Numbered from the stretch's first letter, positions 1 to 12,723 are shown. The stretch is DNA of 64,000 nt from Allantophomopsis cytisporea (GCA_024752435.1 CP103034.1:1178001-1242000), one strand, 5' to 3'. A program made the numbers and translations. Notes: generated from the letters alone by a model not told the origin.

Positions 1-500
1 ACCAAGGCTTCCTCTACTCCGTCCACAGCTTTCCTGCTTTCCTCCACATGTCCATCTACACTCTCTAGTACCTCAAGTTCCGATACTTCAACGTCCGCAT
101 GTGGCGCCACGTTCGGCTTTGTCGATCTCCTCCCTCGTTTCGGAGTAGGAGAGGGCACCGCATCGAGGACATCGTTCGCCACGCCATTCACAATTCCGAC
201 ATCCGCCTTCACCTCTCTTTCCTCATCATTTTCCTCCTCAATCCCATCATCCTCTATGTCATCAGCGATACTCTCCGCAATTTCCAGCTCCTCCTCAACA
301 CTTGGCGCAATTTCGCGGTCAACCAACCCCAATACACCCCCAATCGTTTTCGTGAACGAGCTCAAGGCCCTAGGCGCATCAGCAGCGAGCTCTGACAACC
401 TCCTACGCTTCGAAGCTGGTGATACTGAGGTCGTAATCTCTCCGGCAAATTGTCGTAAAGGTCTAGAGCGCTTGCGCGAGGGCGGCGAAGAGGTGTGCAT
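1..500 (-). CDS. N-terminal part of an acidic, probably nuclear protein (runs off the left edge)
   Basis: An open frame starts with ATG at 498-500 and stays open leftward to the window edge for 166 codons. The N-terminus begins MHTSSPPSRKRSRPLRQF, and basic clusters (RKRSR near residue 9, SKRRRLSEL near residue 36) look like nuclear localisation signals. A segment GGVLGLVDREIAPS follows, then a long Glu/Asp-rich stretch, then PSPTPKRGRRSTKPN, a basic patch resembling an AT-hook. The layout (NLS, acid-rich linker, basic patch) suggests a chromatin-associated or replication protein, but I do not recognise the family and the C-terminus is missing. The opposite strand is also open (1-513), but its product is a featureless Ser-rich string, so I prefer this strand. 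No intron is evident. Confidence 0.6.
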   Translation of the reverse strand, partial: MHTSSPPSRKRSRPLRQFAGEITTSVSPASKRRRLSELAADAPRALSSFTKTIGGVLGLVDREIAPSVEEELEIAESIADDIEDDGIEEENDEEREVKADVGIVNGVANDVLDAVPSPTPKRGRRSTKPNVAPHADVEVSELEVLESVDGHVEESRKAVDGVEEAL

Positions 501-1943
501 TGTAGGTCTGTAACCATGAACTTGGCATTCAAGCGCGGTATTATTCGAACATGAATAAAGCGCGACTCGACTTAAGCTTCAGTGGTTGGCGTTGAGAATG
601 TGTATAACGTGTAATTATAGTTGTAGTTATAGTCGAAGCCTGATGTGGTGAGGATTTGTTTTGTTTTATGGTTGGCGTTGGCGACGAAGCCGACATTGTC
701 AATATTGAATTGATGGCGCGTCGGACCGGTGCAGGGACGTAGCGTGTACCGCACCACGCGTAGAGTGGTTTTTGCAACGCACGTGCGGAATGTTGCTTCA
801 ACGTCGTGTCTCCACTTCCACATTCCCACATTTGCCCTTCGAATGAGAGGACATTGACAATTCGGCAGATGAGATGATATTGCACATTCCGTGCCGTCAG
901 TAGTATGACTAGCAGTACTGCGTACAAAGTTTCTGCGAGCAAGTCAGTGGAGAAGGTAAGTATGCACGTATGTGAGTTACTGAGATTGCAGAGTATTATT
1001 ACGTACCTTCGGGGTCAAGACCAGTATATGAAGTATGTACATACACACTGTAATATACCACATCGAGTATTTCATACATCATGTTTTGCGAGGACTTGTT
1101 ACCATGAAAGAATAGAACACAAACTGGTCAATCTATTCTGATGTTACAGACAATATACCACCACACCTAGAAACGAATCCACGTCGTCAATTCCTCCTTA
1201 TGAGGCAATGAGAGACGACATGGCATGACATGACATGACATGACATGAGTGCCTTAGGTTGGGAAGCTTTGGGGATGCTTTTGAGAGGCATGGCAAAGTC
1301 TTTACTGGTGCTCCTTCCTTGCTTTGACGATCGAAGTTTATATTTGTGGGTGCCTGTAGGTGCTTCTGGCTGCATCTTCATCTTCATCTTGATCAGATCA
1401 AAGCCAATTCCATGTCCATGTCAGAAATTCCGACCACTGTTCCTCTGACTCCTGAGGACTGCAAAGATCCACACACGCAGTTTGATAGAAGTAGAAGAAA
1501 AAGGAGGGGAAATACCAAAATGATTTTCATTATCATCACAGCAGGGGATAAGCAAAATTCCTATAGTTCAATTCAAGCATTCACGTCACAAGAAGAACAT
1601 CGGATGCAAACACTTGCAGTTTTCAGATTTCGTTTTCTCAGTAATTCGGAATTAATCATTATTTACAAGAACGATACATCATCGTGTTCATCCCCTTCTA
1701 TCGTCCATGCATCATGAATATAGACATTAACCTCTACAAAGGCGCCACATCGGCACGAGTTCAAGTCCACATGACAAACCCAACCCATCACCAATAAAAA
1801 CTCAAGAATTCAGCAGCAAAGCAAATTCCAAACTATATTTTCCAAGAGAAGAGGAGGAAGAAAGAGCCGCACACCACGACTGTTCTTGGTCGCGCCGTAG
1901 AAGCAGAGAGAGAGAGAGACCCAGAGAGAAAGAGCACAATTGA
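501..1943. other. Intergenic region, no gene seen
   Basis: About 1.4 kb between the ATG of the edge gene and the stop of the GPI-protein gene. Short ORFs occur on both strands, but none has a plausible composition. It holds a short pentanucleotide repeat near 1224-1248 and one copy of a recurrent motif, GTACTGCGTAC, at 915-925. The right end, close to the GPI-protein stop, is probably its 3' UTR. Confidence 0.6.
1224..1248. repeat. Short (CATGA)n microsatellite
   Basis: Five tandem copies of the pentamer CATGA are readable directly in non-coding DNA. Confidence 0.9.
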
Positions 1944-2722
1944 CTACAAGGCGAACACCAGAGCAGCAAAGCCACCCATGACTCCGGCAGCACCTCCAGC
2001 AACCTTGTTGGCAGCACCGGTGTACAGAGTCGGGCTGGAGGACTTGGAGATAGCGCCGGTCCCGGTTGGGGTGTAGACGGGGCAGGTAGGGCAGACGGAG
2101 TAAGGGACCGTGGTGGTGATCTTGGGGCAAGTTGGGCAGATGGCCGTGGTGATGATGACTGGTGGTGGCGCGGTGGACTTTGGTGGTTTGGCCGTGGTAG
2201 TGCTGATTGATGGTGGCGCGGTGGACTTTGGTGGTTTGACCGTGGTTGTGCTGACTGGTGGACAGGTTGGGCACACGTGGTATGGCACGGTGCTGGTTTG
2301 CATTGGGCACTTGTTGCAGACGGCGGTGGTGATGACAACGAGCGGCTTGGTATAGGAGGCGTAGGTGGAGGTGGACTTCTTAACAGTGGTGCATGGAGTG
2401 GTTGTCGTCACATAGGTGGTGCTGGGGGTTGGGCATGTAGACGTCGTCTTCTTCTGTGGGGCTGTTAGTCTCCCATCTATCTGATACACGAAGCGAGACT
2501 GGTACGTACGGAAACCACTGTGCATGGGCAATCAGTGATGGTCATGGTGGTCGCCTTGGTGACTGTATAGGTCTTGCTACCATGGGTGAAGATAGTTGGG
2601 GATGGGCAGAAAGTAGTGAAGGCGGTGGTGGTGATGGTGACATAGACATCGTCGGAATTGTAGGCCTTCTTAGCCAACACAGCGGAGATGGCGAAGCCAA
2701 GTGCGAGGATGGAGCACTTCAT
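1944..2722 (-). CDS. Secreted Thr/Pro/Cys-rich GPI-anchored wall protein
   Basis: Two exons, 2510-2722 and 1944-2453, joined in phase 0 across a 56-nt intron (donor GTACGT, branch CTAAC, acceptor CACAG). The product is 240 residues. It starts with a signal peptide (MKCSILALGFAISAVLAKKA), continues with VTITTTAF and TITDCPC-type Thr-rich blocks, and then carries Thr/Pro-rich linkers punctuated by CPTCP motifs and three PPKSTAPP-like copies. The C-terminus (SSSPTLYTGAANKVAGG, then a hydrophobic tail) fits a GPI attachment signal. The expected location is plasma membrane or cell wall, with heavy O-glycosylation of the Thr-rich body. I do not recognise an enzymatic domain and do not assign a named family. 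The start is the only ATG preceding a signal peptide. The longer rightward extension of exon 2 in the same frame is intronic. Confidence 0.85.
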
Positions 2723-4588
2723 GATGGTTGATTAAAGCGAATAAAAACTGGCCGAAGGAGTGACTCGGGTTGGAAAACAACTACACGGAAAGTACAGCAA
2801 GGTAGGTGATCAAATATCTCTGTCAGTTAGCCGGGTTGGGGATGAACGAAAGTCGGTACGATGCTGATATCGAGAGAAGGGAAGACGATGGTGCAAGAAG
2901 TGCATGTTTATAAGGTGAAGGAAGGGATGAATCAGAATTGTGCCATATGAGAGAATCTCAATCAAACTCTTGCAGTCCATACCTCGTGTATATTTGGAAA
3001 TGTGCCAAAGCCGTGTGCGCCGAGCATCTCATCAAACGCATACACATACCATACCGATCCAGCCATATAATCGAGAAACTCAAAGCTTCTTTCCGTCTGG
3101 TGGGCCTCTCTTTCTTTTTCTCTGCTCTTCTTTTTCTGTTCTCTAAATGGAGCATATGACAATGGCGGGCATATGGGGGAGCTCCGCCACACCAATAGGA
3201 AGAGAATAGGAAGTGTGTCTGGGCACATAGACAGCGGAAATCTTCAACATCGAGCGTCGCGGACTCTAGACTGGCGTGTACACCAAATTAAGTCCCCACA
3301 ATGACCATCGATTGGCCCATCCGAGCATCCTGCACGGCAGACGATCAAACTCAACCTTCGTCAGTGGGGTCCCATCTTTGGCGCTATGTGCGCTACACGA
3401 ATGTTTATTCTGATGTATGCATCTTCGAGATTTCGCATTCCTCGCTTCCTCCCCTCGGCCCAATTTGTGGCTTCAAAACTGCCAAAAAGCCTAACCCGCA
3501 AAGCAAGTCGCAGGCACGCGCCGTCCAAGCTGTCAAGCGAATAGGAAGACTTTGAGCCTCGAGATATTTTAATCTCCATTAGCTTGCTGTGGGCTGGTAT
3601 GTGCCGTGGGTGGCTGAGGTTGGTCGTTGGTTGATATCATGGCCACAGATCTCGTGATCTCCGGACTTCGCTCCCAAGTGTACATTCCTCTTATAAGATG
3701 ATACGTGCCAGAGCACCACAACATCAAATTTCCATACATTCATCGCCTAGTCGGGTTCGGAATGCCCGCTACTATTTCCATGCTAGTCTTCTTTGTCGTG
3801 AAGAATAGCACATAGCACTTTCACACGCGCGGGCATTTTCCTCTCCAAATGCTGGAATTCCATTTCCATCCATCCAATCTTCCGCTACCTTTTCTTCTTC
3901 AATTTCAAGTCACTTTCAGCAAACACACCCGGCTGAGCAAACTAGTTTCAATTATAATGTTTGAGCAAGTAGCAGAAAGCTACTACAGATTCGAATTTAT
4001 CGTACACAGAACCCCATCTATACCAGCGCATCCCGTAACCATGCATCATGATCATGACCAAAACGAAATAAAACCGTCCTGACTGCTTCTATCATGACCC
4101 ATATTACGGGAGTGTTCCATCCATCTTGCTTCATACCGCCTTCTCAGTAATATCTCTCCTCATGAACGCCAAAAATGCAATTGCTTTGTAGAATCAACAG
4201 ACGAAAAGGAAATAATGAAGGACGATGCGTTTGCGTCTATCCAAAGCAGAACAAAGGGAATCTCTCTCGCAGCGCTGGAGTTATGCAGTAAAGACGTAAA
4301 CCTCCAGCTCAAAATAGCCCATGAATGACATTAATTGGAAGTCGTACGAGTCCTGGGAATCTTATGCAATCGCTAAAAAATACCACGTTTAAACACAATC
4401 GGCCAACATCGAAGCCGAAACGAGGCGATAATGGGTTTCGCCAAATGTAGATGCCGATTTTCAAACGAGAATCGTGGCGTAGGTCTCCGGATGAGCAGAA
4501 GGGTTATAGTTGGGAGTGGGTGAGGATCCGAGCCATGTGAGATACAGGACTCATCAAGAACTATGTGACTCAAGACCTATTTCACCGG
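2723..4588. other. Intergenic region: promoter of the GPI gene and 3' flank of flbA
   Basis: The left 300 nt should be the promoter and leader of the GPI-protein gene. The rest (about 3.0-4.5 kb) contains only short, compositionally implausible ORFs on both strands. The last part lies directly 3' of the flbA stop and probably includes its 3' UTR. No repeat or RNA gene was recognised. Confidence 0.55.
2907..2912 (-). promoter_or_regulatory. Candidate TATA box for the GPI-protein gene
   Basis: TATAAA reads on the minus strand about 185 nt upstream of the ATG at 2722. Spacing to a short 5' UTR is reasonable for a strongly expressed fungal wall-protein gene. This rests on position and sequence only. 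Confidence 0.4.
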
Positions 4589-7116
4589 TCAGATCTCATC
4601 CTTATATGCTGGGTGCTCGTGCCACTCTACATACTTGTTGGTGATGGTGTCGAAGTCATAGTTCTTGAGAGTCTGCTCGTATTTGGCGCTCTTCATAAAT
4701 TTTGGTACCGAATCCTAAAATCAAAAGTCAGAAATTTCACCACGTGAAGGGGGGGTTCCGTTAGAACTTACACTGGCCATCAACTTGAATACGGAGATCT
4801 GTGCCTCCTCAAATAGTCTGGTCACCTCCTTCAAACTCTCAATCATTGCAGCGTCTTGACCGACCGCCTTGGTCATGCGTGTCGCAAGTTGGTTGCGAAG
4901 TAAATGGTCGATGTTGAGCTCACAAGGCGATCCAGGGGCGAGGAAAGCATTGTAGATACCATATGCTGAGGCCATGGTCTCCTTAATAGAATCCAGGCTG
5001 GTGGTTCCTCCTCTTCCAGACTTGGTTGAAGAAGTCTTGATTGCCAACTTGCAAGATTTGAGGAACTCGTCGACATCGAGGTAGAAGGAAAGGTTCTCCT
5101 CGCAATGGGTGTCTCGAAGGTTTTCTCTGAAGAGCAGTCGGAGTGCTGCGTCGTTCAAGATCTTATCCAGCTTCTGGGTGTTGGAATCACGTGAAACGCA
5201 GCTCTTGGTGCAGTGATGGATCCGGTTTCATTTCCATCGGTTGATCGTTCTCTGCTTGTCATGTTCACAATGTCCTTACCCTTCTGGGTCATCTGGTAGA
5301 TGGAGTGCTTTGTGGGTTGGAACTTGGCCTCGGCCGGGAATTGTTGGACGTGGGCACGATCGCTTTGGACACACCAGATCAATTCCTGCTCCAAGAAGAG
5401 TGCTGCAATCTCTAAGGCCTCACGCTTATCCACAATTGTTGAGCAGTCCATCAACCAGTCTGTGGCGGCCTTTCCAGTGAATGTTTGATATACAGTTCTT
5501 AATGGTGTGCCGACCTTACGTTCATTTGCCATTTTCACACCTGCAATACCATCCTTGTATTCACTGAGAGAATCAGAATCCGCAGAGGTGATTGAGCTCT
5601 TAATGTTTGGTCCGTTTTGACCAATGAAACGACGGAAGATAACCTCGATTGTCCCACGGTCCGATGAAAGCTTGTCCGTTTGGAAGTCTCTCTCCAGAAT
5701 GACAAGCTGCATAGTGTTCTTTGCTGATCCCACCAACTCAGCTACGTGCTTCTGCTGAATACCGTTCTTTGCACAGAATCTATCAAGCACATGAATTCCC
5801 TTAGGGGTCAATTGCCAGACGTTTCCTTTCAGGGTGAACTCCTTCAATTGCTTGCCATCAGCAGACTCGATGAATCTAGCCTCGAGGAACCTTTGGCAGA
5901 CGGATCGTGCCATCTCGCGAGCCATAGAGAAGGTGGTGGTGGTGGTAGTGGTTACAATTCGAGAAGGGTCTTTTGGGTCTGGCATACGGTTGGACTGGGA
6001 GAATTTTAGAGAGCCCAAATTGTTGATAGCTTCTTCCGAGACGAAAGAATGCTCTACACGAGTAAGTCTAACTCTGTGGGTGGTCAACGGTAAGCTGACC
6101 ACGAGAGTAGCAAAGAGATCCTTGAAATCCTATAGGGAGTAAATTAGTATACGATGTGATTTTGGCCCGATTGGCTGATTTGTCAAGGAGCAAGAAAAAG
6201 AAAGAAAAAATGGAGAGAACCATACTCTTGTGAATGGTCTCTCATCATCCGTCATGCGCAACAGTCTTGAGGAAGTTTGATGCATGCTGTTGTTTGATCT
6301 TCCCTTCGGAAGGATAACAGTGGGAGCCGGGGTATTGGCGTCGGTTGACTCGTAGGCTTGCGATGGGGGATACGTCTCGGACAACGAGTGTCTGCTGGAC
6401 GGCAAAGATGCAAGCTCGGGAGTCTTAGATCCACTGGCTGTACTGAGTGAATCCACGGCGGATTGGCGTGAAGGCTCGAATCTATTGAATTGGGTTGCTT
6501 CGATATGCGTGCTATGTGAACTTCGAGCGGAGTGGTTGCTGCTCGTTGTTCCCCCGTTAATTGACGTGGCTGCTGATCTGTAGAGACTGCCTGACGAAGG
6601 TCGAGATCGAAGTGAAGGTTCCGTAAAACTGGCAATTGCGTTGTTCGTCTTGTCGCGGGCCAATGCAACCAAAGAGAAGAGTCCTGAACGATTGACTGTT
6701 GCAGAGTTGACGGAGAAGATTGACGAGCGATTTTTGGAAATACTCGGTCTTGCAGTAGAGTCGGATGAGTCTGACGCGTCAATTGTTGGACCTTGTACGG
6801 GAGCAGCAATGACAGTTGGTGAAGACGAGGAGGTTGATATTATTGAAGACGAAGATGTCGAGGAGCTCTCCTTTCCTTCTTCTTGTTGTTCTTCTTCTGG
6901 TGCTTCCAGTTCCTTTTGATGTTGTTGTTGTTGTTGTAGTTGTTGTTCTTCTTGTTCTTCTTCAACGTCCGAATTAACTTGAGAGTCGAGGAAGTCGTGA
7001 GGTGAGAAGTCGTCGGAGATTATGACTGGCAGTTGATTCTGGAGATGATGCTGGAAGGCGGGGGTAGAAGTAGGATTAGAAGGAGGAAGAGAAGGGTGTG
7101 ATTGGGAGATTTCCAT
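4589..7116 (-). CDS. flbA: FlbA/Sst2-type regulator of G-protein signalling (two DEP domains + RGS), apparent frameshift
   Basis: The product would be a GTPase-activating protein for a heterotrimeric G-alpha; in aspergilli FlbA switches off growth signalling so that conidiation can start. Exons are 6226-7116, 4772-6129 and 4589-4714, with introns of 96 nt (GTATGG...CTATAG) and 57 nt (GTAAGT...TTTTAG). Residues 1-297 are low complexity with a Gln/Glu run. DEP-like domains lie near residues 360-420 and 510-580. The RGS domain near 615-760 contains ALRLLFRENLRDTHCEENLS and NAFLAPGSPCELNIDH, and the gene ends KYVEWHEHPAYKDEI. The DEP half and the RGS half are in different frames: the switch falls between TAPR and DSNTQKLDKIL near 5183-5200. 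No standard intron fits well there, so this is a sequencing error, a real lesion or an odd intron. Exon lengths sum to 2 modulo 3, which agrees with a shift. Confidence 0.85.
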
Positions 7117-7451
7117 CTGGGAACTGTGATGGAGTGGTTTGGGATGGGAGGTGTTTTGAAAGGATCCACCACGTTCAGTGTCTCTAAGGGTCGGCGGTGT
7201 CTCTATCGTCTGACCAGTGACCAGTGACTTAGCATTAAGAGTAGTGTGTGAGATTTGGGTGGTGGTGGTGGCATTTGGGTAAGTAGTGTAGTAGTGTAGT
7301 AGTGTAGAGTGTGGGTATGTACTTAAGGTGTGTGCAGGTAGTAAGAATACTGTAGCTAGGATAGAGTCAGGACGGACATGGCCTCTCTTGGTCTTGGTCT
7401 TGCTCTTAGTCTTGCTCTCTGTGTGGTCTTCTGCGTCTTGGTCTTGTTCTT

Positions 7452-7500
7452 GTTGTTCTTCTTCGTCTTCTTCTTCTTCTTCTTCGTCTTCTTCCTTTCT
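7452..7500. repeat. (TTC)n pyrimidine tract
   Basis: Imperfect TTC repeats with GTC interruptions just upstream of flbA. The antisense reading gives a poly-Arg ORF that is clearly spurious. Confidence 0.85.
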
Positions 7501-7805
7501 TACTAGACAGGGATTTGACTTGGTGCTTGGGAGTGAGTGAGTGAGAATGGAGAGTGAGAGAGAGAGAAAAAAAAAAGGACGTGCCAGGCGTCAAGCGTAT
7601 TCAGGACGGCCAGGTGCAGAGTAAATTTCGAAAGCGGCAAGGTGCTGGGAATCGTACAGTGGGCCTGGGACTAGGTGATTCTGAGAAAGACCTAAGAGGG
7701 GGTGGGTAGGGTTGGCTCGGGTAGTTTTAGTCCAGCAGCATGTGCAGGCATATGTAAAGAATAAAGATTAAAAGATTAAAAGATTAAGAGGAAAACAAGA
7801 GTGGA

Positions 7806-7841
<36 letters not shown>
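7806..7841. repeat. (AAT)n microsatellite
   Basis: About twelve perfect AAT units followed by A/T-rich degenerate repeats to about 7880. Confidence 0.95.
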
Positions 7842-7845
<4 letters not shown>

Positions 7846-10743
7846 AGTAAAAATTAAAATTAAAATAAAATAAAATTAAACCTTACAGTATGTGCATGTA
7901 TGTACTGTCAACCTCAAGAGTACAAAGAAAGCAATACAGTAGAAAGAGCATGTAAGATGATCAAAGAGTGAGTGTACTGTCAAATGGATATTTCTTTGGA
8001 GATTTGAGGTTACTTCTCTGTCTTTGGTTTTTACTTTCCTTTGCGTCGTTTTGTTTTGCATTCCCTTACTTTACTCTACTACAGTTCACTCTACTCCACT
8101 CCATATCTCTCTTCACATCGTTTTATCATCATTTCAGAAGCGCGTACGAGTATGAACACACCTCAATTACAGTATGGAAAGTATCAATACTAAATGATTC
8201 ATAGGGATTAACGACCCTTTGGAACAAGTATGTTTTCCCGAATAAGGCATAGTTTGTATGCTCTTCACTGGGACTCAGACTCAGACCGGCTATAATCTCA
8301 TCTTGGTAGTCCTTCCTTTCCTATGAGCATGCCGCATGACTACGCATCAATCAATTGTACCAGTGAGAAAGAAAAATGAGACTTGTTCAAACATCATCCA
8401 GTCATCAATCGGTCATCATCGAACGATTACCTATCAACAAGGTGTGCTAGGACGCCAGCATTCCTCGCATCTCTGCACATTCAGAAAGAAAGCGTGAGGT
8501 ATGCGTGCTTGCTGTGTGCTGGTTGTGTGCTAGCTGTATGCTGAGGGAGCTGCGAGTGTGGTAAAGGCACATCAAAAGCGTGCGTGAGGAATTCTGGAAA
8601 GAAAGTCTGTTTAACGGGTATGCAGGAAACGACACAATTTGGATTTGCTTTTTTCCTTTCTCTTTTCCTTCTGCTTCTACTTCTGCTTCTGCTTGTGCTT
8701 CATGCCCAGCCGTGGTGAGAATGGAGGAGGAGGAGGAGGAGGAGCTGCAAAAGGTTGAGTGAGCGAGCGAGCGAGCGAATAATCATGAATCAATGCTTGT
8801 AGATAAAAGGTAATTTATATAGATGAAAATGTAAACACAGTCAATCAGTCCTAGTCATGCAATTGTTATCCTTCCTATTATGCTTCTCTTCTTACTCTGC
8901 TCTACTCTATTTGACGACACTCGACTTTGCCAGGCTTGACAGATTGCAGTCCCGTGTAATATCATCACTGCATTGAATTGCCAGCATAATCATCTTCATC
9001 TTTTTCTTCACTACCACCACCACCGCACATAGTGTCCCACATAACCTTACCCGTAAACCAGGAATCAGGAACGCAATGCGATTTGTTCCCATGCTATCTG
9101 ACAATTGCAGAAGCGTGGTGGAGGGTTCGGATATATACATAGATAGAATGCAGAGTCATTATTCAATGTATGGAATAAATGCTGTGGACAGCAAGTAATG
9201 TTTAACAAAGGTCCCTTGTCAATTTGATTTACGCAGGACAATGAAATCAGCCATGTCTATGAGACTGGTTGTAGAAGATAGACAATGCTCTTTTCTTTTT
9301 CTATTTTCCTTTGAATTTATTCTTACGGTTATTATTGTTATATTGTTATATTGTTTTATCTTTATTTCTAATACAATTACGATCAATGTTATTGTTATTA
9401 TTATTATTTGTCAAAATTTTGTTTTATTTCAAATTTCTTTTTCTTCATCCTTCATTCCTTATTTCTTATTTCTTATTTCTTATTTCGTATTCCTTCTTCC
9501 TTCTTCAGCAGCTGAAAGTCATCTACTGTACACTACAGGGTTAAATGTAGCAGAATAATAGACAGCATATACACTGGAACACCGGTAAAATGGCAAAAAG
9601 ACAGTGAGCAAAGCAAGCCCAGCGCGGATGCGACAGTGCAACAAACCCCCATGCTCAATCTTCCAATCAAGGTGCAGGTAAAGGAAGAAACGATTGAACC
9701 TACTCCGTACTCAACCCTTCACAAGTCCAGAATAAGCACACAAAACACGTGTGAAATACTCCGTAGCACTCTTCCTTGAGGTTCGATCCGCCTCATAATT
9801 ATCTCCGTTATTGAATCCCTCCCTCTCCTCCAACATTTCAAGGGCCATTGATTTGGCCCCAAGCAAGAAAAGGAAAGAAAAAAAAAACAAAGAAAAAAAG
9901 AAAAGAAAAATGTCGCTGCTGTATGAATCAATCACACACGTAATCCTCCGACTCTCTCTCCCTCTCCCTCTCCCTCTCCCTCCCTCCCTCTTTACTGTGT
10001 ACGTCTTCTACTAAACCCAGTCCAACATGACATGCTTCAGAGGTAGGCACAGTGCAGTGCAGAGTGCAGGGTGCCACCACTTTCGCCTTAACCGCCTAAA
10101 ACTGATCGGCAGCGTGGCAGACTGGGATTAAAGCAGCTGGGGATAGCAACTGGGATACCGCTGCGACAGAGTGGAAGACCAGGACATGGAAGACGATTCA
10201 CGCTAAGAACACCCGGACACGGCTGACGCCAGAGGAGATAAGTTGAGGAAGAGGAAGAGGAAGAGAGAGAGAGAGAAGAGGAGGACGAGGAGGAGCAAGA
10301 GGAGAAGACAGCGGAAGTGTGTAGGAGAGAGTGAGAGGGTGAGATTAGGAGAGAAAGAGAGAGCTGGGAGGGAAATAAGTGGGGGTGTACATATCTATTT
10401 GGATAATGACAGTCTCTCTCTTCTTCACCTTTCGTTCTATTCTCTCTCTACATAGTACTGCGTACTTACTCACTTACTTTACTACATACTTACATGTTCG
10501 TGGCCCGGAGAGATCAATGCTGCAGAGATAAAATTCAACCAGCGTGGAGCCAGCGTAATTTACCATTGTCCTCGTGCGAATGGCAAATAGCGAATGGCAA
10601 ATAAATGATGGGGATTAATTCCTCATGACCATCACAATAATAACATCATCTCCATCTTATCCAGTTCATTTCCACTCACCTCTCACAGACTCACAGACAC
10701 AAACACATACACATACGCATAAAACATCGCAACGAAACAAGCA

Positions 10744-10787
10744 CATGTCAATGTCAATGTCAATGTCAATGTCCATGTCCATGTCAT
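10744..10787. repeat. (ATGTCA)n hexanucleotide repeat
   Basis: Tandem ATGTCA units grading into ATGTCC, directly readable. The apparent Met-Ser repeat ORF here is a by-product. Confidence 0.9.
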
Positions 10788-11606
10788 CCATCTCCTCCTC
10801 CTCCTCCCCATCACCACTCTCTCGCTCTCACTCACACAATGCAACACCAAACAAACCCCTTCCCAAAGCTCCCTCAGATCCATCTCCCAATTTCCCCCAA
10901 TGAACATCACCATCTATCTCATCTGGCATCAACACAAATCATCTCCTCCACCAAAACCCCTACCTAAATCAAAAATATCAAAATAAATCCTCCGATTGTG
11001 ACGTACATGATCCCGGAGATTATGAAAAATCACCATCTCCATAATCGAGATCCATACAACCTCTTTCTCTCTCACACACACCGAACCCCATTCTTTTTTC
11101 ACCGTCTTCACCAATTAATTCCTGCCCACTCCCCCCCCAAAAATTACAAGAAAGAAAATGAGAGAAGAGAAAAAACAAACCCCCCGCCGCCCTCAAGCCA
11201 TCGCGTGAGGTGATTTTCGCATTGCGCACCCTGCAATCAGAGGGGGAGAGAGGGAGAGAAAAGGTACGTAGTAGAGTAGAGGGAGGGATTGGGAGGGGGT
11301 GGATGAGGATAAACTTGCGATGAGCCGATATCTTTTCGTTTTTTTATTTCCCTTACCCTCGCTTGCCCTCACTCCCCCGCCCCGCGAATTTCCTGCGGTC
11401 TTGGCTGTCGCAGGGTCTAGAGCGAGGGGTGCATAGAGAGAAATCAAAAGAGGTACACTCATTAGTAGTAGTAGTAGTAGAAGGATGGAGGAAAGAGGGG
11501 AAGAAAAAGAGGAGAATGGACGGCGAGGATTGCGAAAATTGCATAGCCTTGGAGAGTGGGAAATATTCTAAATACTTGCGATCTCCCCTTTCTCCCATGT
11601 TGGACT

Positions 11607-11632
11607 TGACTGACTGACTGACTGACTGACTG
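11607..11632. repeat. (TGAC)n microsatellite
   Basis: Six perfect TGAC units. The same unit recurs at 15659-15698. Confidence 0.95.
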
Positions 11633-12723
11633 TCTTTCTGTCCGTTCGCCTTGTAATTCTTGCCTGCTTTCTTTCTTTTCTTTCTGCCTTTGCCTAATTG
11701 TTTTTCTTTTTCATGTTCTTCTGTCTTTTTATCAAATTTTAATTTGATTTATTGACTGTATCTTTGATTCTCTGCGATGGGGGAACTACTGGCATAGCGG
11801 AATTACAAGAAACTCTAAGTATCAGTATGGTGATAAGTAATCCTCCAGGACGGAATTGAAATACCTAGGTATCTCTCTCCATCTACTAAAGTCAAGTACT
11901 GCGTAAAGGGCTTGACCTCCACCTGCTCATTACAATGCTCATAGAATAAAGCCATTCCCTTTTTCCTATCTGGTCCCCGAGAAGTCCAGAGCAGAAAAAT
12001 CTACTTGACTCAGCTGCACCTCGCAATTCCCCCCTTTGCCTAGTCAATCGCCTACAATCGGGCGCCTAAGGTGCCTAAACTGCCCCAGCCCCAACCCAAC
12101 AACTTGTGCCTGTGGCTACCTCTGACTACCACCTCACCTACCTATGGCTACCTATGTACTATCCATAAGGTACTTACTAATCCATACCGGTACCTGTCCC
12201 AAAACTGTGCTGTCATGGCACTTTCCCTCTAGGACAACCATCCTGTGCGTATGAGGCTTGTCCTGGCCTCCGGAACCTAGAGAAGTGTCTGTAGCCGTAT
12301 CTCACGATGAGCGCCTGGTGCATGGACGGAATGCAAAGTCAAGGCTCAACTTCGTGGTAGCGTGAGTAGTAGATATTCGCTACAGTACTGGCTATTTGCT
12401 GCCCGGGGCTCAGAAGATCATGAAGCTTTTCTCTACGCACAAGTGCATATGTAGGTCGAATAGCCACGTGAAGGGGGGCCCGTCTGCCTGAACTATGTAT
12501 ATATGTGGTCTTTTCATATCCATAAATCGGAACAGCAACATGAGTAGTAGATGCGGCCATTTTGAGTTGAGATGGCATCGTGCATGACTATCCCCCACGG
12601 CCCGTTTATGCTTTGCGCCTGCTCTTGGATTTCATTCACTGCTGCTCCTCGCTCATTGATCAATCCTACTGACTGGTTAGCGATCCCTCGGTCATGGACC
12701 CTGACCTTGAGAGCTGAAGCTTT

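Noticed and set aside
1..513. Plus-strand open frame ending at 513
   Set aside because: The Ser-rich translation lacks any motif; the minus strand over the same DNA has a start codon, NLS-like and AT-hook-like features.
5174..5279. GTAAGG...CCCAG intron as an explanation of the flbA frame change
   Set aside because: Joining these sites gives an in-frame TAA within four codons and would remove conserved residues.
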